A DNA stretch of 64,000 nt, from NCBI GenBank assembly GCA_903938485.1, contig CAJADF010000040.1, forward strand, positions 1 to 64,000, read 5' to 3'. The DNA comes from an uncultured Methylococcaceae bacterium (GTDB taxonomy: Bacteria > Pseudomonadota > Gammaproteobacteria > Methylococcales > Methylomonadaceae). Under the pieces are notes generated by a model. That model saw nothing but the letters and a program-made list of their open reading frames with translations. It had not been told where the DNA came from and did not search any database. Positions 30,891 through 41,752 of this stretch are shown here, one piece after another (position 1 is the stretch's first letter; each line of letters opens with the position of its first letter). A program made the translations under genes and the position numbers.

Positions 30891-31979
30891 ATGTCAGGAA
30901 ATACATTAGGAAAACTTTTTACCGTCACCTCTTTTGGGGAGAGTCATGGTCCAGCGATTGGTTGTATTGTTGATGGTTGCCCTCCAGGAATGTCTTTATC
31001 GGAAGCCGATTTACAAGAAGATTTAGATCGCAGGAAACCCGGTACCTCAAGGCATACTACGCAACGTCGTGAGGCGGATGAAGTTAAAATATTATCCGGT
31101 GTGTTTGAAGGTAAAACCACGGGTACACCGATTAGTTTAATCATTGAGAATACCGATCAGCGTTCTAAAGATTATTCAAAAATTGCTGAAACTTTTAGAC
31201 CCGGTCATGCCGATTATACCTATCAACAAAAATATGGTTTTAGAGATTACCGGGGCGGTGGTCGTTCATCGGCAAGAGAAACGGCCATGCGTGTTGCGGC
31301 GGGCGGTATTGCAAAGAAATATTTAAAAGAGCAATTTGATATTGAGATTCGCGGCTATTTGTCGCAACTCGGTCCCATCAAAATTGAGAAATTAGATTGG
31401 TCTATTATTGATAGTAATCCGTTTTTCTGTCCAGATGCCGACAAAGTTCCAGAGATGGAAGCTTATATGGATGCCTTGCGTAAGGAAGGTGAATCTATAG
31501 GCGCAAGAATTGAAGTGGTTGCAACTAACGTGCCTCCGGGTTTGGGTGAACCTATATTTGATCGTTTAGATGCAGACTTAGCGCATGCTTTGATGAGTAT
31601 TAATGCCGTTAAAGGTGTGGAGATTGGTGATGGTTTTGCCTGTATCGATACTAAAGGCACTCAGTTTAGAGATGAAATTACGCCAGATGGTTTTTTAAGT
31701 AATCATGCCGGCGGAATCTTAGGCGGAATTTCTAGCGGTCAAAATGTGGTGGCTAGTATTGCACTGAAACCTACCGCGAGTTTAAGGTTATCTGGTAAAA
31801 GTATTAATGTGCATGGCGAAGCCATTGATGTTGTGACGGAAGGTCGTCATGATCCTTGTGTGGGGATTCGAGCAACTCCTATTGCAGAAGCGATGATGGC
31901 TTTAGTTTTAATGGATCATTTATTACGACATCGCGCACAAAATACTAACGTTAGATCTGGTTTAGCTATTCTTCGTTAA
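30891..31979 (+). CDS. aroC: Chorismate synthase
   Basis: [58 protein letters not shown]. Confidence 0.98.
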   Translation: MSGNTLGKLFTVTSFGESHGPAIGCIVDGCPPGMSLSEADLQEDLDRRKPGTSRHTTQRREADEVKILSGVFEGKTTGTPISLIIENTDQRSKDYSKIAETFRPGHADYTYQQKYGFRDYRGGGRSSARETAMRVAAGGIAKKYLKEQFDIEIRGYLSQLGPIKIEKLDWSIIDSNPFFCPDADKVPEMEAYMDALRKEGESIGARIEVVATNVPPGLGEPIFDRLDADLAHALMSINAVKGVEIGDGFACIDTKGTQFRDEITPDGFLSNHAGGILGGISSGQNVVASIALKPTASLRLSGKSINVHGEAIDVVTEGRHDPCVGIRATPIAEAMMALVLMDHLLRHRAQNTNVRSGLAILR

Positions 31980-31984
31980 GCACT

Positions 31985-32014
31985 TATAGGGTAACCATTA
32001 CTGGTTGCCCTATA
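31985..32014 (+). other. Strong 13-bp stem-loop (no T tract) just after aroC
   Basis: TATAGGGTAACCA ttac TGGTTGCCCTATA; all positions pair in RNA (one U-G wobble). Confidence 0.75.
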
Positions 32015-32043
32015 GGCAGGGATTATTATTACCCGAAACAATC

Positions 32044-33207
32044 ATGACTATTCCATACTGGCGTTTATCCGCTTTATATTTTTTTTATTTTGCCAGCGTA
32101 GGTGCTTTTGTACCCTATTGGAGCTTATATCTAAAGCATAGTGGTTTTAATCCGGCTGAAATAGGCCAACTTTCTGCAATGATGTTAAGTACAAAAATTA
32201 TTGCGCCTAATGTATGGGGGTGGATAGCAGATCACAGCGGTAGAAGTTTACGCATGATTCGCCTAGCGTCAATACTTACTGCAGTATTCTTTACGGGTTT
32301 TTTGTGGGTGGAGCAGTATGTATGGTTTGCTGTTTTAATTATCATGTTTAGTTTTTTTTGGAATGCTGTATTACCTCAGTTTGAAGCCATAACACTTTAT
32401 CATTTAAGAGCCCAATCTTATCGTTATAGTCAAATAAGGTTATGGGGGTCGGTGGGTTTTATCCTAACAGTACTGGGCTTAGGTTGGTTTTTTGAGCAGC
32501 AGTCTATCCAAGGTTTGGTGCACTGTTTGTTAGGTTTATTAGTCTTAAGTGCAATAACGACCTTAACTAAACTAGAAGTAAAGCTGAATAAATCAGAAAC
32601 AATTTCCTTAAAAATATTGCCAATACTAAAAAAGCCAGAAGTATTAGTGTTTTTATTAGTAAATATCTTAGTGCAGATTTCTCATGCTCCGTATTATGTT
32701 TTTTACTCTATTTATCTTAAACATCATCAATATGGATCAACTTTAATTGGTGCGCTTTGGGCCCTGGGTGTAGGCGCTGAAATAGTGTTGTTTATCTTTA
32801 TGAAGCCTCTATTAACAGAATTTTCATTGAGATCCATTTTATTATTAAGTTTATTTCTTGCAGTTGTGCGATGGTTACTTATTGCATGGTTTCCTGAACA
32901 GTTGCCTATTTTAGTGTTTGGACAATTGTTGCATGCCGCAACTTTTGGCGGGACTCATGTGGTGGCTATACATTTTGTTCATCAATACTTTGGAGATCAT
33001 CATCAAGGCAAAGGGCAGGCTATATACAATAGTTTAAGTTTTGGTATTGGTGGAGTCTTAGGCAGTTTTTATAGTGGATACTACTGGGAGTATTTGGGCG
33101 GTAATGTGATATTTTCTATTGCGGCTAGTTGTTGTGTATTGGCTTTTTTAAGCACTTATTTGGGAATAGGAAGGAAAAATAAGCAGCTTAAGCAGGTCTT
33201 AGGATAA
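32044..33207 (+). CDS. MFS transporter, MFS_1-like/HcaT-type
   Basis: 12-TM pattern; YWRLSALYFFYFASVGAFVPYWSLYLKHSGFNPAEIGQLSAM; start likely ATG 32044. Confidence 0.87.
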   Translation: MTIPYWRLSALYFFYFASVGAFVPYWSLYLKHSGFNPAEIGQLSAMMLSTKIIAPNVWGWIADHSGRSLRMIRLASILTAVFFTGFLWVEQYVWFAVLIIMFSFFWNAVLPQFEAITLYHLRAQSYRYSQIRLWGSVGFILTVLGLGWFFEQQSIQGLVHCLLGLLVLSAITTLTKLEVKLNKSETISLKILPILKKPEVLVFLLVNILVQISHAPYYVFYSIYLKHHQYGSTLIGALWALGVGAEIVLFIFMKPLLTEFSLRSILLLSLFLAVVRWLLIAWFPEQLPILVFGQLLHAATFGGTHVVAIHFVHQYFGDHHQGKGQAIYNSLSFGIGGVLGSFYSGYYWEYLGGNVIFSIAASCCVLAFLSTYLGIGRKNKQLKQVLG

Positions 33208-33240
33208 AATACCTAAGATTATTGCCATTTAATAAACATC

Positions 33241-34236
33241 ATGAATAAAACTTTTACGCGTTGGATAACTGATGTTTGGTACGAGGATCATTTTATCGGT
33301 GCATGGTTAATGCCCTTTGGTTTTTTATTTAGCGATGTGGTTAAGTTTAGAAAGTTTCTATATCGCATAGGGATTTTAAAGCGACATAAACTTTCTGTGC
33401 CTGTTGTGGTGGTGGGTAATATTACCGTAGGGGGAACAGGGAAGACCCCGTTGACAATTTGGTTGGCTAAGTTGCTTCAAGAGTCAGGATTTAAACCCGG
33501 TATTATTAGTCGAGGCTATGGTGGTCAAGCTGAAGTTTGGCCACAACGCGTAACTGCCGAGAGCGATCCTCATTTTATTGGTGATGAGGCTTTATTAATG
33601 GCAAAACAAACTGGTTGTCCTATTGCAGTAGGTCCTGTGCGAGTGGACGCAGCAAAATTGTTAATTTCTGAAGCGGGTTGTGACCTTATTATTTCTGATG
33701 ATGGTTTGCAGCATTATGCGTTAAATAGGGATATAGAGATTGCAGTCGTTGATGGTGAACGTCGTTTTGGCAATGGTTATTGTTTACCCGCTGGGCCATT
33801 ACGTGAACCCATTGATCGATTAAGAAGCGTTGATTTTGTTATGGTCAACGGCGAAACTTATGAGGAAAACGAATTAGCGATGCGCTTAATCGGTGATGAG
33901 TTGGTTAATTGTCGTACGGGTACAATAAAAAAATTATCTGATTTTAAAGGGGTTGATTGTCACGCCTTAGCTGGTATTGGTAATCCGAAGCGTTTTTTTA
34001 ACGCGCTGGAATTAGCGGGCATCAAATGCAAAGCCCATGGTTTTCCTGATCATCATCAATATCAGTCTAATGAAATAGTTTTCGGTGATGATAAACCCAT
34101 TCTTATGACCGAAAAAGATGCCGTAAAATGTATGGGTTTTGCCAGTGAACAGCATTGGTATTTGCCGGTAAAAGTCGTTCCTGATTCTTCGTTTTCAGAA
34201 CAATTCTTAAATTTATTAAAGAGAAAAGCATGTTAG
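33241..34236 (+). CDS. lpxK: Tetraacyldisaccharide 4'-kinase
   Basis: [66 protein letters not shown]. Confidence 0.97.
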   Translation: MNKTFTRWITDVWYEDHFIGAWLMPFGFLFSDVVKFRKFLYRIGILKRHKLSVPVVVVGNITVGGTGKTPLTIWLAKLLQESGFKPGIISRGYGGQAEVWPQRVTAESDPHFIGDEALLMAKQTGCPIAVGPVRVDAAKLLISEAGCDLIISDDGLQHYALNRDIEIAVVDGERRFGNGYCLPAGPLREPIDRLRSVDFVMVNGETYEENELAMRLIGDELVNCRTGTIKKLSDFKGVDCHALAGIGNPKRFFNALELAGIKCKAHGFPDHHQYQSNEIVFGDDKPILMTEKDAVKCMGFASEQHWYLPVKVVPDSSFSEQFLNLLKRKAC

Positions 34237-34424
34237 ATACTAAATTACTGGATATTTTGGCTTGTCCGCTTTGCAAGAGTTCCTTGTATTATGATAAGGC
34301 TAAAGATGAATTAATTTGCCGTGCTGACCGTTTAGCATTTCCTGTTAGAGATGGCATTCCTGTAATGCTTGAAGATGAAGCTCGTGCGCTAAGTAGCGAA
34401 GAAACAGACGCTTTATATAAATGA
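34230..34424 (+). CDS. Trm112 family protein
   Basis: [14 protein letters not shown]...[18 protein letters not shown]; overlaps lpxK and kdsB. Confidence 0.95.
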   Translation: MLDTKLLDILACPLCKSSLYYDKAKDELICRADRLAFPVRDGIPVMLEDEARALSSEETDALYK

Positions 34425-35188
34425 GTGTGGCGTACAAAGTAGTTATTCCGGCTCGGTTTGCCTCGACACGCTTACCAGGCAAACCTCTACTTGATCTCGC
34501 GGGTAAACCAATGATCGCTCATGTTTGTGAGCGTGCGCAAGAAGCCGGTGCTGAAGAAATTGTAGTAGCTACCGATAATGTGCAGATACAAAAAGTTGTC
34601 AGTGCTTTAGGTATTCGGGTAGTTATGACAAACCCTAATCATCAGAGTGGCACCGAAAGAATTGCCGAAGTGGCAAAGTTATGTGGCTGGAGTGCCGATC
34701 AAATCATTGTTAATTTACAAGGTGATGAACCTTTAATTCCACCCCGCTTAATTAGCCAAGTTGCTCAGGCTCTAGCGAACCAAAAATTAGCCGGAGTTGC
34801 GACTTTAGCCGCTAAAATTAAAAATGCCGAAGAGATATTTAACCCAAATGCGGTTAAAGTAGTGCTCAATAAGCTAGGTTATGCTTTATATTTTAGTCGT
34901 GCACCGATTCCTTGGGAGCGTGATTGTTTTTTGCTTTCAGGAGCTGAGCCTTCCGGTAAAATAGACTATCTACGCCATATTGGTATGTATGCTTATACCG
35001 TAAGTTTTTTAGAGCGCTATTGTGCTTGGCAGCCTTCTACATTAGAAACTATAGAAGCCTTAGAGCAGCTCAGAATTCTTTGGCAGGGTGAAGCCATTGC
35101 GGTTAGCGTGGTTGATAAAACACCACAAGCAGGTGTTGATACGCCAGAAGACTTAGCCAGAGTCTCAAAAATATTAGCTTTAAATTAA
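34421..35188 (+). CDS. kdsB: 3-deoxy-manno-octulosonate cytidylyltransferase
   Basis: [50 protein letters not shown]. Confidence 0.97.
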   Translation: MSVAYKVVIPARFASTRLPGKPLLDLAGKPMIAHVCERAQEAGAEEIVVATDNVQIQKVVSALGIRVVMTNPNHQSGTERIAEVAKLCGWSADQIIVNLQGDEPLIPPRLISQVAQALANQKLAGVATLAAKIKNAEEIFNPNAVKVVLNKLGYALYFSRAPIPWERDCFLLSGAEPSGKIDYLRHIGMYAYTVSFLERYCAWQPSTLETIEALEQLRILWQGEAIAVSVVDKTPQAGVDTPEDLARVSKILALN

Positions 35189-35384
35189 ACAGCTTTTAAT
35201 TTAAAGAATCTATTAAATTGATAGAGTTACTGAACATATTAAGCCTAAATGGTGCTAATATTTGACATTAAAGATTAATATCAGTAACTTAAGTTGTTTT
35301 TTTGTAACTTTCTGGATTATTTAGCTGTAATGGGAGTTACTTTTTTTTAATCTTACTCATACTTGGGTTGTTCAAGAACTGTTA

Positions 35385-36569
35385 ATGCAAGAATTTCATA
35401 GAATAAGTCGTTTACCTCCCTACGTTTTTAATATTGTAAATGAATTAAAAGCCAAAGCCAGAGCCGCTGGTGAGGATATCATTGATTTTGGTATGGGAAA
35501 TCCGGATCAACCGACGCCTCAACACATTGTTGATAAATTAATAGAAGCAGTACAACGTCCCGATACCCATCGTTATTCAGTTTCAAAAGGTATTCCGCGT
35601 TTAAGAAAAGCTATTTGCAATTGGTACAAAACTCGTTTTGATGTAGATTTAGATCCAGAAACAGAAGCGATAGTTACCATTGGTTCTAAAGAAGGTTTAG
35701 CGCATTTAGCGTTAGCTACATTAGGCCCGGGTGATGTGGTTTTGGTGCCCAATCCGGCTTATCCTATTCATCCTTATGGTGTTGTAATTGCCGGCGCTGA
35801 TTTGCGCCATGTGCCTATGGTTCCGGGTGGTGACTTTTTTGAAGAACTTCAAAAAGCCATTGTTGATTCATGGCCTAAACCTAAGATGCTCATCTTAAAT
35901 TTTCCAGGTAATCCTACAACGCAGTGTGTCGAGTTAGATTTCTTTGAGAAAATTGTTGCGGTTGCTAAACAGCATAATATATGGGTAGTGCAAGATATTG
36001 CCTATGCAGATATCGTGTTTGACGGATATAAAACGCCTTCTATTTTGCAAGTTGAAGGCGCAAAAGATATCGCAGTGGAATTTTTCTCCATGTCTAAAAG
36101 TTATAACATGCCGGGATGGCGAGTCGGCTTTATGTGCGGTAATAAAGAATTAGTGTCTGCTTTAGCACGTATTAAATCGTATCTTGATTATGGGACTTTT
36201 GCTCCCATTCAGATTGCTGCTATCGCTGCCTTAGAAGGACCACAAGACTGTGTTGCTGAGATCGCTGAGATGTATAAAAAGCGTCGCGATGTGTTATGTG
36301 AAGGTTTAAATGCGGCGGGTTGGCCTGTAGAAAAACCAAAAGCAACGATGTTTGTCTGGGCAAAAATACCTGACGCTTATTTAGCAATGGGTTCTTTAGA
36401 GTTTTCTAAAAAACTACTATTAGAAGCAAAAGTGGCCGTGGCACCGGGTGTTGGATTTGGTAATTATGGTGATGATCATGTGCGCTTTGGTTTAATTGAA
36501 AATGAACATCGTACTCGCCAAGCGGTTAGAGGCATAAGAATGATGATGAAAAAAGACGGTGTTATTTAG
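35385..36569 (+). CDS. alaC: PLP-dependent aminotransferase, AlaC-like
   Basis: [52 protein letters not shown]. Confidence 0.9.
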   Translation: MQEFHRISRLPPYVFNIVNELKAKARAAGEDIIDFGMGNPDQPTPQHIVDKLIEAVQRPDTHRYSVSKGIPRLRKAICNWYKTRFDVDLDPETEAIVTIGSKEGLAHLALATLGPGDVVLVPNPAYPIHPYGVVIAGADLRHVPMVPGGDFFEELQKAIVDSWPKPKMLILNFPGNPTTQCVELDFFEKIVAVAKQHNIWVVQDIAYADIVFDGYKTPSILQVEGAKDIAVEFFSMSKSYNMPGWRVGFMCGNKELVSALARIKSYLDYGTFAPIQIAAIAALEGPQDCVAEIAEMYKKRRDVLCEGLNAAGWPVEKPKATMFVWAKIPDAYLAMGSLEFSKKLLLEAKVAVAPGVGFGNYGDDHVRFGLIENEHRTRQAVRGIRMMMKKDGVI

Positions 36570-36634
36570 GACGACTGCACTAGCAACTGTCTCAATCACT
36601 TTGGAATGTGAACGAATTTTAACTGGAGCTTAAC

Positions 36635-37945
36635 TTGAAACCCGTAAAAGTAGGTGTATTAGGACTCGGTACTGTCGGTGGCGGTACTGTTAATGTCTTA
36701 AAGCGCAACGTTGTAGAGATTGCCCGTCGTGCTGGTAGAGAAATAGTAATTACTCGGGCTTCTGCAAAAGATTTAAATAAAGCGCGGATTTGTGATACTC
36801 AAGGTATTCTTTTAAGTAATGATCCCATGGACATTATCAATGATCCTGAGATTGAGATAGTTTTAGAATTAATTGGTGGTGCCGGCCCTGTTAAAGAATG
36901 GGTGTTAAAAGCCTTAGAAAACGGAAAACATGTGGTTACTGCTAATAAATCTTTAATTGCCTTACATGGTAATGAGATTTTTGCTAAAGCCAGTGAGAAA
37001 GGCGTCATCGTGGCATTTGAAGCCGCTGTAGCCGGCGGTATTCCAATTATTAAAGCCATACGTGAAGGTTTAAGTGGTAATGAGATTGAATGGTTAGCCG
37101 GTATTATTAACGGCACGGGTAATTTTATTCTTACCGAAATGCGTGATAAAGGTCGCGATTTTTCTGATGTCTTAGCTGAAGCCCAGGCTTTAGGTTATGC
37201 AGAAGCCGATCCTACGTTTGATGTTGAAGGTATTGACGCGGGCCATAAATTAACTATTTTAGCGTCAATTGCGTTTGGCATTCCTTTACAATTTGATAAA
37301 GTATTCACTGAAGGTATTACGCAAATAACACGTCTTGATGTGGAATATGCTGAACAATTAGGTTATCGCATTAAACATTTAGGCATTGCCAGAAAAACAG
37401 CAGAGGGCATTGAGCTAAGAGTCCATCCTACTTTAATCCCTGAGCGTCGCTTAATTGCTAATGTTAATGGCGTGATGAACGCTGTGCTAGTTAAAGGTGA
37501 TGCCGTGGGAGCTACGCTTTATTATGGCGCGGGTGCGGGTGCAGAACCGACTGCTTCTGCTGTTGTGGCTGATGTGGTTGATGTCGTAAGAGCTCTAACT
37601 TCTGATCCAGAGAATAGAGTGCCACATTTAGCTTTTCAAGCCGACGCCATCGCAGATATCCCCGTATTAAGCTCTGAGAGTTTTAAAACGTCTTATTACC
37701 TTCGTTTAAATGCAGAAGATAAACCAGGCGTATTAGCTGATGTTACTCGAATTTTGGCGCATCACAATATCAGTATTGAAGCCATCATTCAAAAAGAACC
37801 CCCACGTGACGAAACTAACATCCCCATAATTTTGCTAACCCAAATTACTTTAGAAAAAGAAATGAACGCGGCGATTGCAGAAATCGAAGCTTTAAAAACA
37901 GTGACTGGAAAAGTCAATCGCATCCGCCTAGAAACCTTAGGATAA
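36635..37945 (+). CDS. hom: Homoserine dehydrogenase
   Basis: VGVLGLGTVGGGTVNVL; VTANKSLIA; GIINGTGNFILTEM; C-terminal ACT domain; TTG start. Confidence 0.96.
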   Translation: MKPVKVGVLGLGTVGGGTVNVLKRNVVEIARRAGREIVITRASAKDLNKARICDTQGILLSNDPMDIINDPEIEIVLELIGGAGPVKEWVLKALENGKHVVTANKSLIALHGNEIFAKASEKGVIVAFEAAVAGGIPIIKAIREGLSGNEIEWLAGIINGTGNFILTEMRDKGRDFSDVLAEAQALGYAEADPTFDVEGIDAGHKLTILASIAFGIPLQFDKVFTEGITQITRLDVEYAEQLGYRIKHLGIARKTAEGIELRVHPTLIPERRLIANVNGVMNAVLVKGDAVGATLYYGAGAGAEPTASAVVADVVDVVRALTSDPENRVPHLAFQADAIADIPVLSSESFKTSYYLRLNAEDKPGVLADVTRILAHHNISIEAIIQKEPPRDETNIPIILLTQITLEKEMNAAIAEIEALKTVTGKVNRIRLETLG

Positions 37946-37954
37946 TTACATATT

Positions 37955-39028
37955 ATGCATAAACATTACACTGGATTAATTGAGCGTTACAAAGATCGTT
38001 TACCGGTTAGCGCAAGCACTCGCATTATTAGCTTGAATGAAGGCAATACGCCGCTGATTCAATTACAAAACATTCCTAGAATGTTAGGTAAAGACGTTGA
38101 TATTTATGTAAAGTTTGAAGGTTTAAATCCAACAGGTTCATTTAAAGACCGTGGTATGACCATGGCTGTTACCAAAGCGGTTGAAGAGGGTAGTCAAGCG
38201 ATTATCTGTGCTTCAACAGGTAACACTTCTGCTTCTGCAGCGGCTTATGCCGCACGTGCAGGCATTAAAGCTTTTGTATTGATTCCTGATGGCAAGATTG
38301 CTTTAGGAAAGTTGGCGCAAACGCTGATGTACAACGCGACCATTATTCAGATTAATGGTAACTTTGACCAAGGTATGGAATTGGTTAAAGAAGTTGCTAA
38401 CCATGCGCCAGTAACCATCGTTAACTCAATTAACCCATTCAGATTAGAAGGTCAAAAAACCGCTGCATTTGAAATTGTAGATGATCTAGGTTTTGCGCCT
38501 GATTATCACTGTTTACCTGTGGGTAACGCCGGTAATATTTCGGCTTATTGGAAAGGTTATAAAGAATACGCTTTAGATAGAGTTTGTGGTAATCGCCCAG
38601 TCATGTGTGGTTATCAAGCGGCAGGCGCTGCGCCATTTGTCGCGGGACATCCTATCGAAAATCCTGAAACTTTAGCTACAGCGATTCGTATTGGTAATCC
38701 CCAATCTTGGGATTTTGCTTGGGCTGCTCAACAAGAATCAGGTGGCTGGTTTGATAAATTTTCTGATGCGGAAATCTTAGTCGCGCAAAAGATGTTATCG
38801 CAATATGAAGGTATCTTTTGTGAACCCGCATCTGCCACTTCATTAGCCGGTGCCATTCAAGACATTAAGTCCGGTAAAATTCCTGAAGGTAGCAAAATAG
38901 TCTGTACTTTAACAGGCAACGGTATTAAAGATCCTGAAATTGCTATGCAACAATGTGCTGACTCTAAACCATTCACTATTGATGCAGACCTTGATGCTGT
39001 TAAACGCGCTATCTTAGATAGTTTATAA
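37955..39028 (+). CDS. thrC: Threonine synthase
   Basis: SLNEGNTPLIQLQNI; NPTGSFKDRGMT; CASTGNTSASAAAYAARAG. Confidence 0.96.
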   Translation: MHKHYTGLIERYKDRLPVSASTRIISLNEGNTPLIQLQNIPRMLGKDVDIYVKFEGLNPTGSFKDRGMTMAVTKAVEEGSQAIICASTGNTSASAAAYAARAGIKAFVLIPDGKIALGKLAQTLMYNATIIQINGNFDQGMELVKEVANHAPVTIVNSINPFRLEGQKTAAFEIVDDLGFAPDYHCLPVGNAGNISAYWKGYKEYALDRVCGNRPVMCGYQAAGAAPFVAGHPIENPETLATAIRIGNPQSWDFAWAAQQESGGWFDKFSDAEILVAQKMLSQYEGIFCEPASATSLAGAIQDIKSGKIPEGSKIVCTLTGNGIKDPEIAMQQCADSKPFTIDADLDAVKRAILDSL

Positions 39029-39071
39029 ATCTAGTCACCTAAATATTTTGCAATTGAGAAGAATTAACCTA

Positions 39072-40259
39072 ATGAAATTGAGTTCCACAATAGTTTTTTG
39101 TTTGATCTTACTAGGCGTAAGTCAGGCTAACGCGGCAGTCTATAAATTGCCGGCAAAAAAAGGAGATAGGGTTGTTGCTCTGGTTCCAGAAGAAACGCTG
39201 ACCGTTAAGGCCGATCATGATCAAACCTTATTAGATATCGCTAGACGATTTAATCTGGGTCAAACAGAAATTGTTACTCTTAATCCTAAATTAGATCGTT
39301 GGTTGATTAAAACAGGTACCGAAATTCGTTTACCTAATAGACGCATTTTGCCTGATAGTCCCCATGATGGCATTACACTTAACATTGCTGAGTATCGTAT
39401 GTATTATTATCCAGCGAGTGCTCCGGGTATTGTTCGGTCTTATGCACATGGTGTGGGTCGTCAAGATTGGCAAACGCCATTGGGCAGAACGACTGTTGCT
39501 AAAAAAGTAAAAGATCCTGCTTGGCATCCACCTGAGTCTATTAGACGAGAACATGCGGCTAATGGCGATTTCTTACCTGAGATTGTGCCGCCCGGCATAC
39601 ATAATCCTTTAGGGGCTTATGCCTTATATTTAAACTTACCCGGTGATTATCGTATTCATGGGACTGATATCGATAAGATATTTGGTATTGGTATGCAAAT
39701 CACGCATGGTTGTGTCCGTATGTATCCTGAAGATATTGATGCTTTGTATCATTCAGCAGAAATTGGTACACCCGTTTATATCGTTAAACAACCGATTAAA
39801 GTGGGATGGCTAAATAATTCGCTTTATGTAGAAGCTCACCCTGATTTAGAAGGGGAAGAAAAAACGCAAGATCAACGTTTTGCGATAGCCTTAGCTTTAA
39901 TTCAAAAAATTAATGGCGGTGAAACACCTGAGTTTGATCAGGTAGCTTTAAATAAAGCTTTAGCAGATTTAGATGGTGTACCGGTAGAGATTTATGAAGG
40001 TGTTCCTCCTTTATATGTAGATCCAACCCCTGTGCCAGATCTTGCCAAAGGCAAAGTATCCAGTAGTAAAAAAGGCGCTAAAAAAGCGAATAAGTCTGCA
40101 AAAGCTGATACAGTAAAAACAGCCGCTAAATCTGCTAAAGTTACGCATGCCGCTGATAAAAAAGTTGCAGAAAAAGTAACTAAAGATAAGTCTACTAAAG
40201 AAAAAACCGTGATTAAAGCACAGAGCGGTACTAAAGGTGGTTATTATCACGGCGATTAA
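39072..40259 (+). CDS. L,D-transpeptidase (ErfK/YbiS/YcfS/YnhG type) with Lys/Ala-rich C-terminal tail
   Basis: LysM-like N-terminus; YRIHGTDIDKIFGIGMQITHGCVRMYPEDIDAL YkuD active site; likely start ATG 39072. Confidence 0.92.
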   Translation: MKLSSTIVFCLILLGVSQANAAVYKLPAKKGDRVVALVPEETLTVKADHDQTLLDIARRFNLGQTEIVTLNPKLDRWLIKTGTEIRLPNRRILPDSPHDGITLNIAEYRMYYYPASAPGIVRSYAHGVGRQDWQTPLGRTTVAKKVKDPAWHPPESIRREHAANGDFLPEIVPPGIHNPLGAYALYLNLPGDYRIHGTDIDKIFGIGMQITHGCVRMYPEDIDALYHSAEIGTPVYIVKQPIKVGWLNNSLYVEAHPDLEGEEKTQDQRFAIALALIQKINGGETPEFDQVALNKALADLDGVPVEIYEGVPPLYVDPTPVPDLAKGKVSSSKKGAKKANKSAKADTVKTAAKSAKVTHAADKKVAEKVTKDKSTKEKTVIKAQSGTKGGYYHGD

Positions 40260-40307
40260 AACTAGATTTTTAGCCAGATTATTTACCTGTGGTTTGTATA
40301 ATAAATC

Positions 40308-41681
40308 ATGAGTAAAAAAATAAAAATTGCCTATGTGTGCGACCAATGCGGTGCTGATTATCCGCGTTGGGGTGGGCAATGCACCAGTTGTGGTGAATGG
40401 AATACCATTAAAGAAGTACGCTTAGGATCGACTAGTTCAGAACGTAGTAGTCGTTCTGGTTATGCCGGTAGCCGGTCAGAAGTTAAACTTTTAGCCAATG
40501 TTAATTTAACGCAAGCTGAACGTATTTCTACAGGCATATCAGAATTTGATAGGGTTTTAGGCGGTGGCATAGTCTGTGGTAGTGTCGTCTTAATTGGTGG
40601 TGCGCCCGGAGCTGGTAAAAGTACCTTATTATTACAGGCCATCGCTAACATTGCAGACCGAGGTGTACAAGTTCTGTATGTTTCTGGCGAAGAATCCTTA
40701 CAACAAATAGCCGAACGCGCCTTCCGTTTAAAATTACCCGCCGAAAAAATCATGATGCTGATGGAAACATCCGTTCAACGCATTTGCGATGTCTTAGATG
40801 AAGTTAAGCCTCAAATATTAGTGATTGATTCTATCCAAGTTATGCACACCCAAGAGGCTGAGTCTGCGCCCGGTTCTGTGTCTCAAGTGCGAGAGTCTGC
40901 GAGTTATCTGACTCAATATGCTAAAAAACACCAGGTTTCAATTTTTATGGTCGGTCATGTGACTAAAGATCAATCTTTAGCCGGGCCTATGACCTTAAGC
41001 CATATTGTTGATACGCAAGTGATGCTAGGGTCTACTGATGATGCACGCTTTAGGGTTTTAAGAGCCGATAAAAATCGCTTTGGCAGTGTGGGTGAGTTAG
41101 GTTTTTTTGCTATGGATAGCACGGGATTAAAAGAAGTAAAGAACCCTTCTGCCATGTTTTTAAATAGAGCAGAAAAGCCTTCATCAGGGAGCGTGGTCAC
41201 CGTACTATGGGAAGGCACTAGGCCTTTATTAGTTGAGATTCAAGCCTTAGTCGTCGACTGCCAATACGGCAATCCTAGACGCTTAGCCGTGGGCTTTGAT
41301 CAAAATCGCTTGGCAATGTTGCTGGCAGTATTGCATCGACATGGCGGTGTCTTTACGGCTCAAGATGAAATATATGCCAATGTGGTGGGGGGCATAAAAG
41401 TCACTGAAACCAGTTCTGATTTAGCCATTGTAATAGGCATAGTCTCTAGCTTAAAAGATAGAGTTATACCGCATGATGCGTTCTTTTTTGGTGAGATTGG
41501 TTTAAGTGGCGAAATTAGACCGGTTGCTAATGGTCATGCACGTTTGAATGATGCTGCTAAACATGGCTTTAAAAAAGCCATTATCCCTAAAGCGAATGTA
41601 CCCAAAACCCCAATTAAAGGCTTGCAGATTTATGGGGTTGCTACTTTATCTGAAGCATTAACTATCTCGGCTGAATTATAA
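40308..41681 (+). CDS. radA: DNA repair protein RadA
   Basis: YVCDQCGADYPRWGGQCTSCGEWNT; GGAPGAGKSTLLLQ; KNRFG motif. Confidence 0.97.
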   Translation: MSKKIKIAYVCDQCGADYPRWGGQCTSCGEWNTIKEVRLGSTSSERSSRSGYAGSRSEVKLLANVNLTQAERISTGISEFDRVLGGGIVCGSVVLIGGAPGAGKSTLLLQAIANIADRGVQVLYVSGEESLQQIAERAFRLKLPAEKIMMLMETSVQRICDVLDEVKPQILVIDSIQVMHTQEAESAPGSVSQVRESASYLTQYAKKHQVSIFMVGHVTKDQSLAGPMTLSHIVDTQVMLGSTDDARFRVLRADKNRFGSVGELGFFAMDSTGLKEVKNPSAMFLNRAEKPSSGSVVTVLWEGTRPLLVEIQALVVDCQYGNPRRLAVGFDQNRLAMLLAVLHRHGGVFTAQDEIYANVVGGIKVTETSSDLAIVIGIVSSLKDRVIPHDAFFFGEIGLSGEIRPVANGHARLNDAAKHGFKKAIIPKANVPKTPIKGLQIYGVATLSEALTISAEL

Positions 41682-41752
41682 CCAGCCTTTCTCACTCATT
41701 ACCATAGCGCCATATTCTGCTGCTGTTTTGGTATTACAAGCAGTTAATACGA

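Noticed and set aside
36635-39028. hom-thrC without thrB
   Set aside because: Hom and thrC adjacency with homoserine kinase elsewhere is common in non-enteric proteobacteria.
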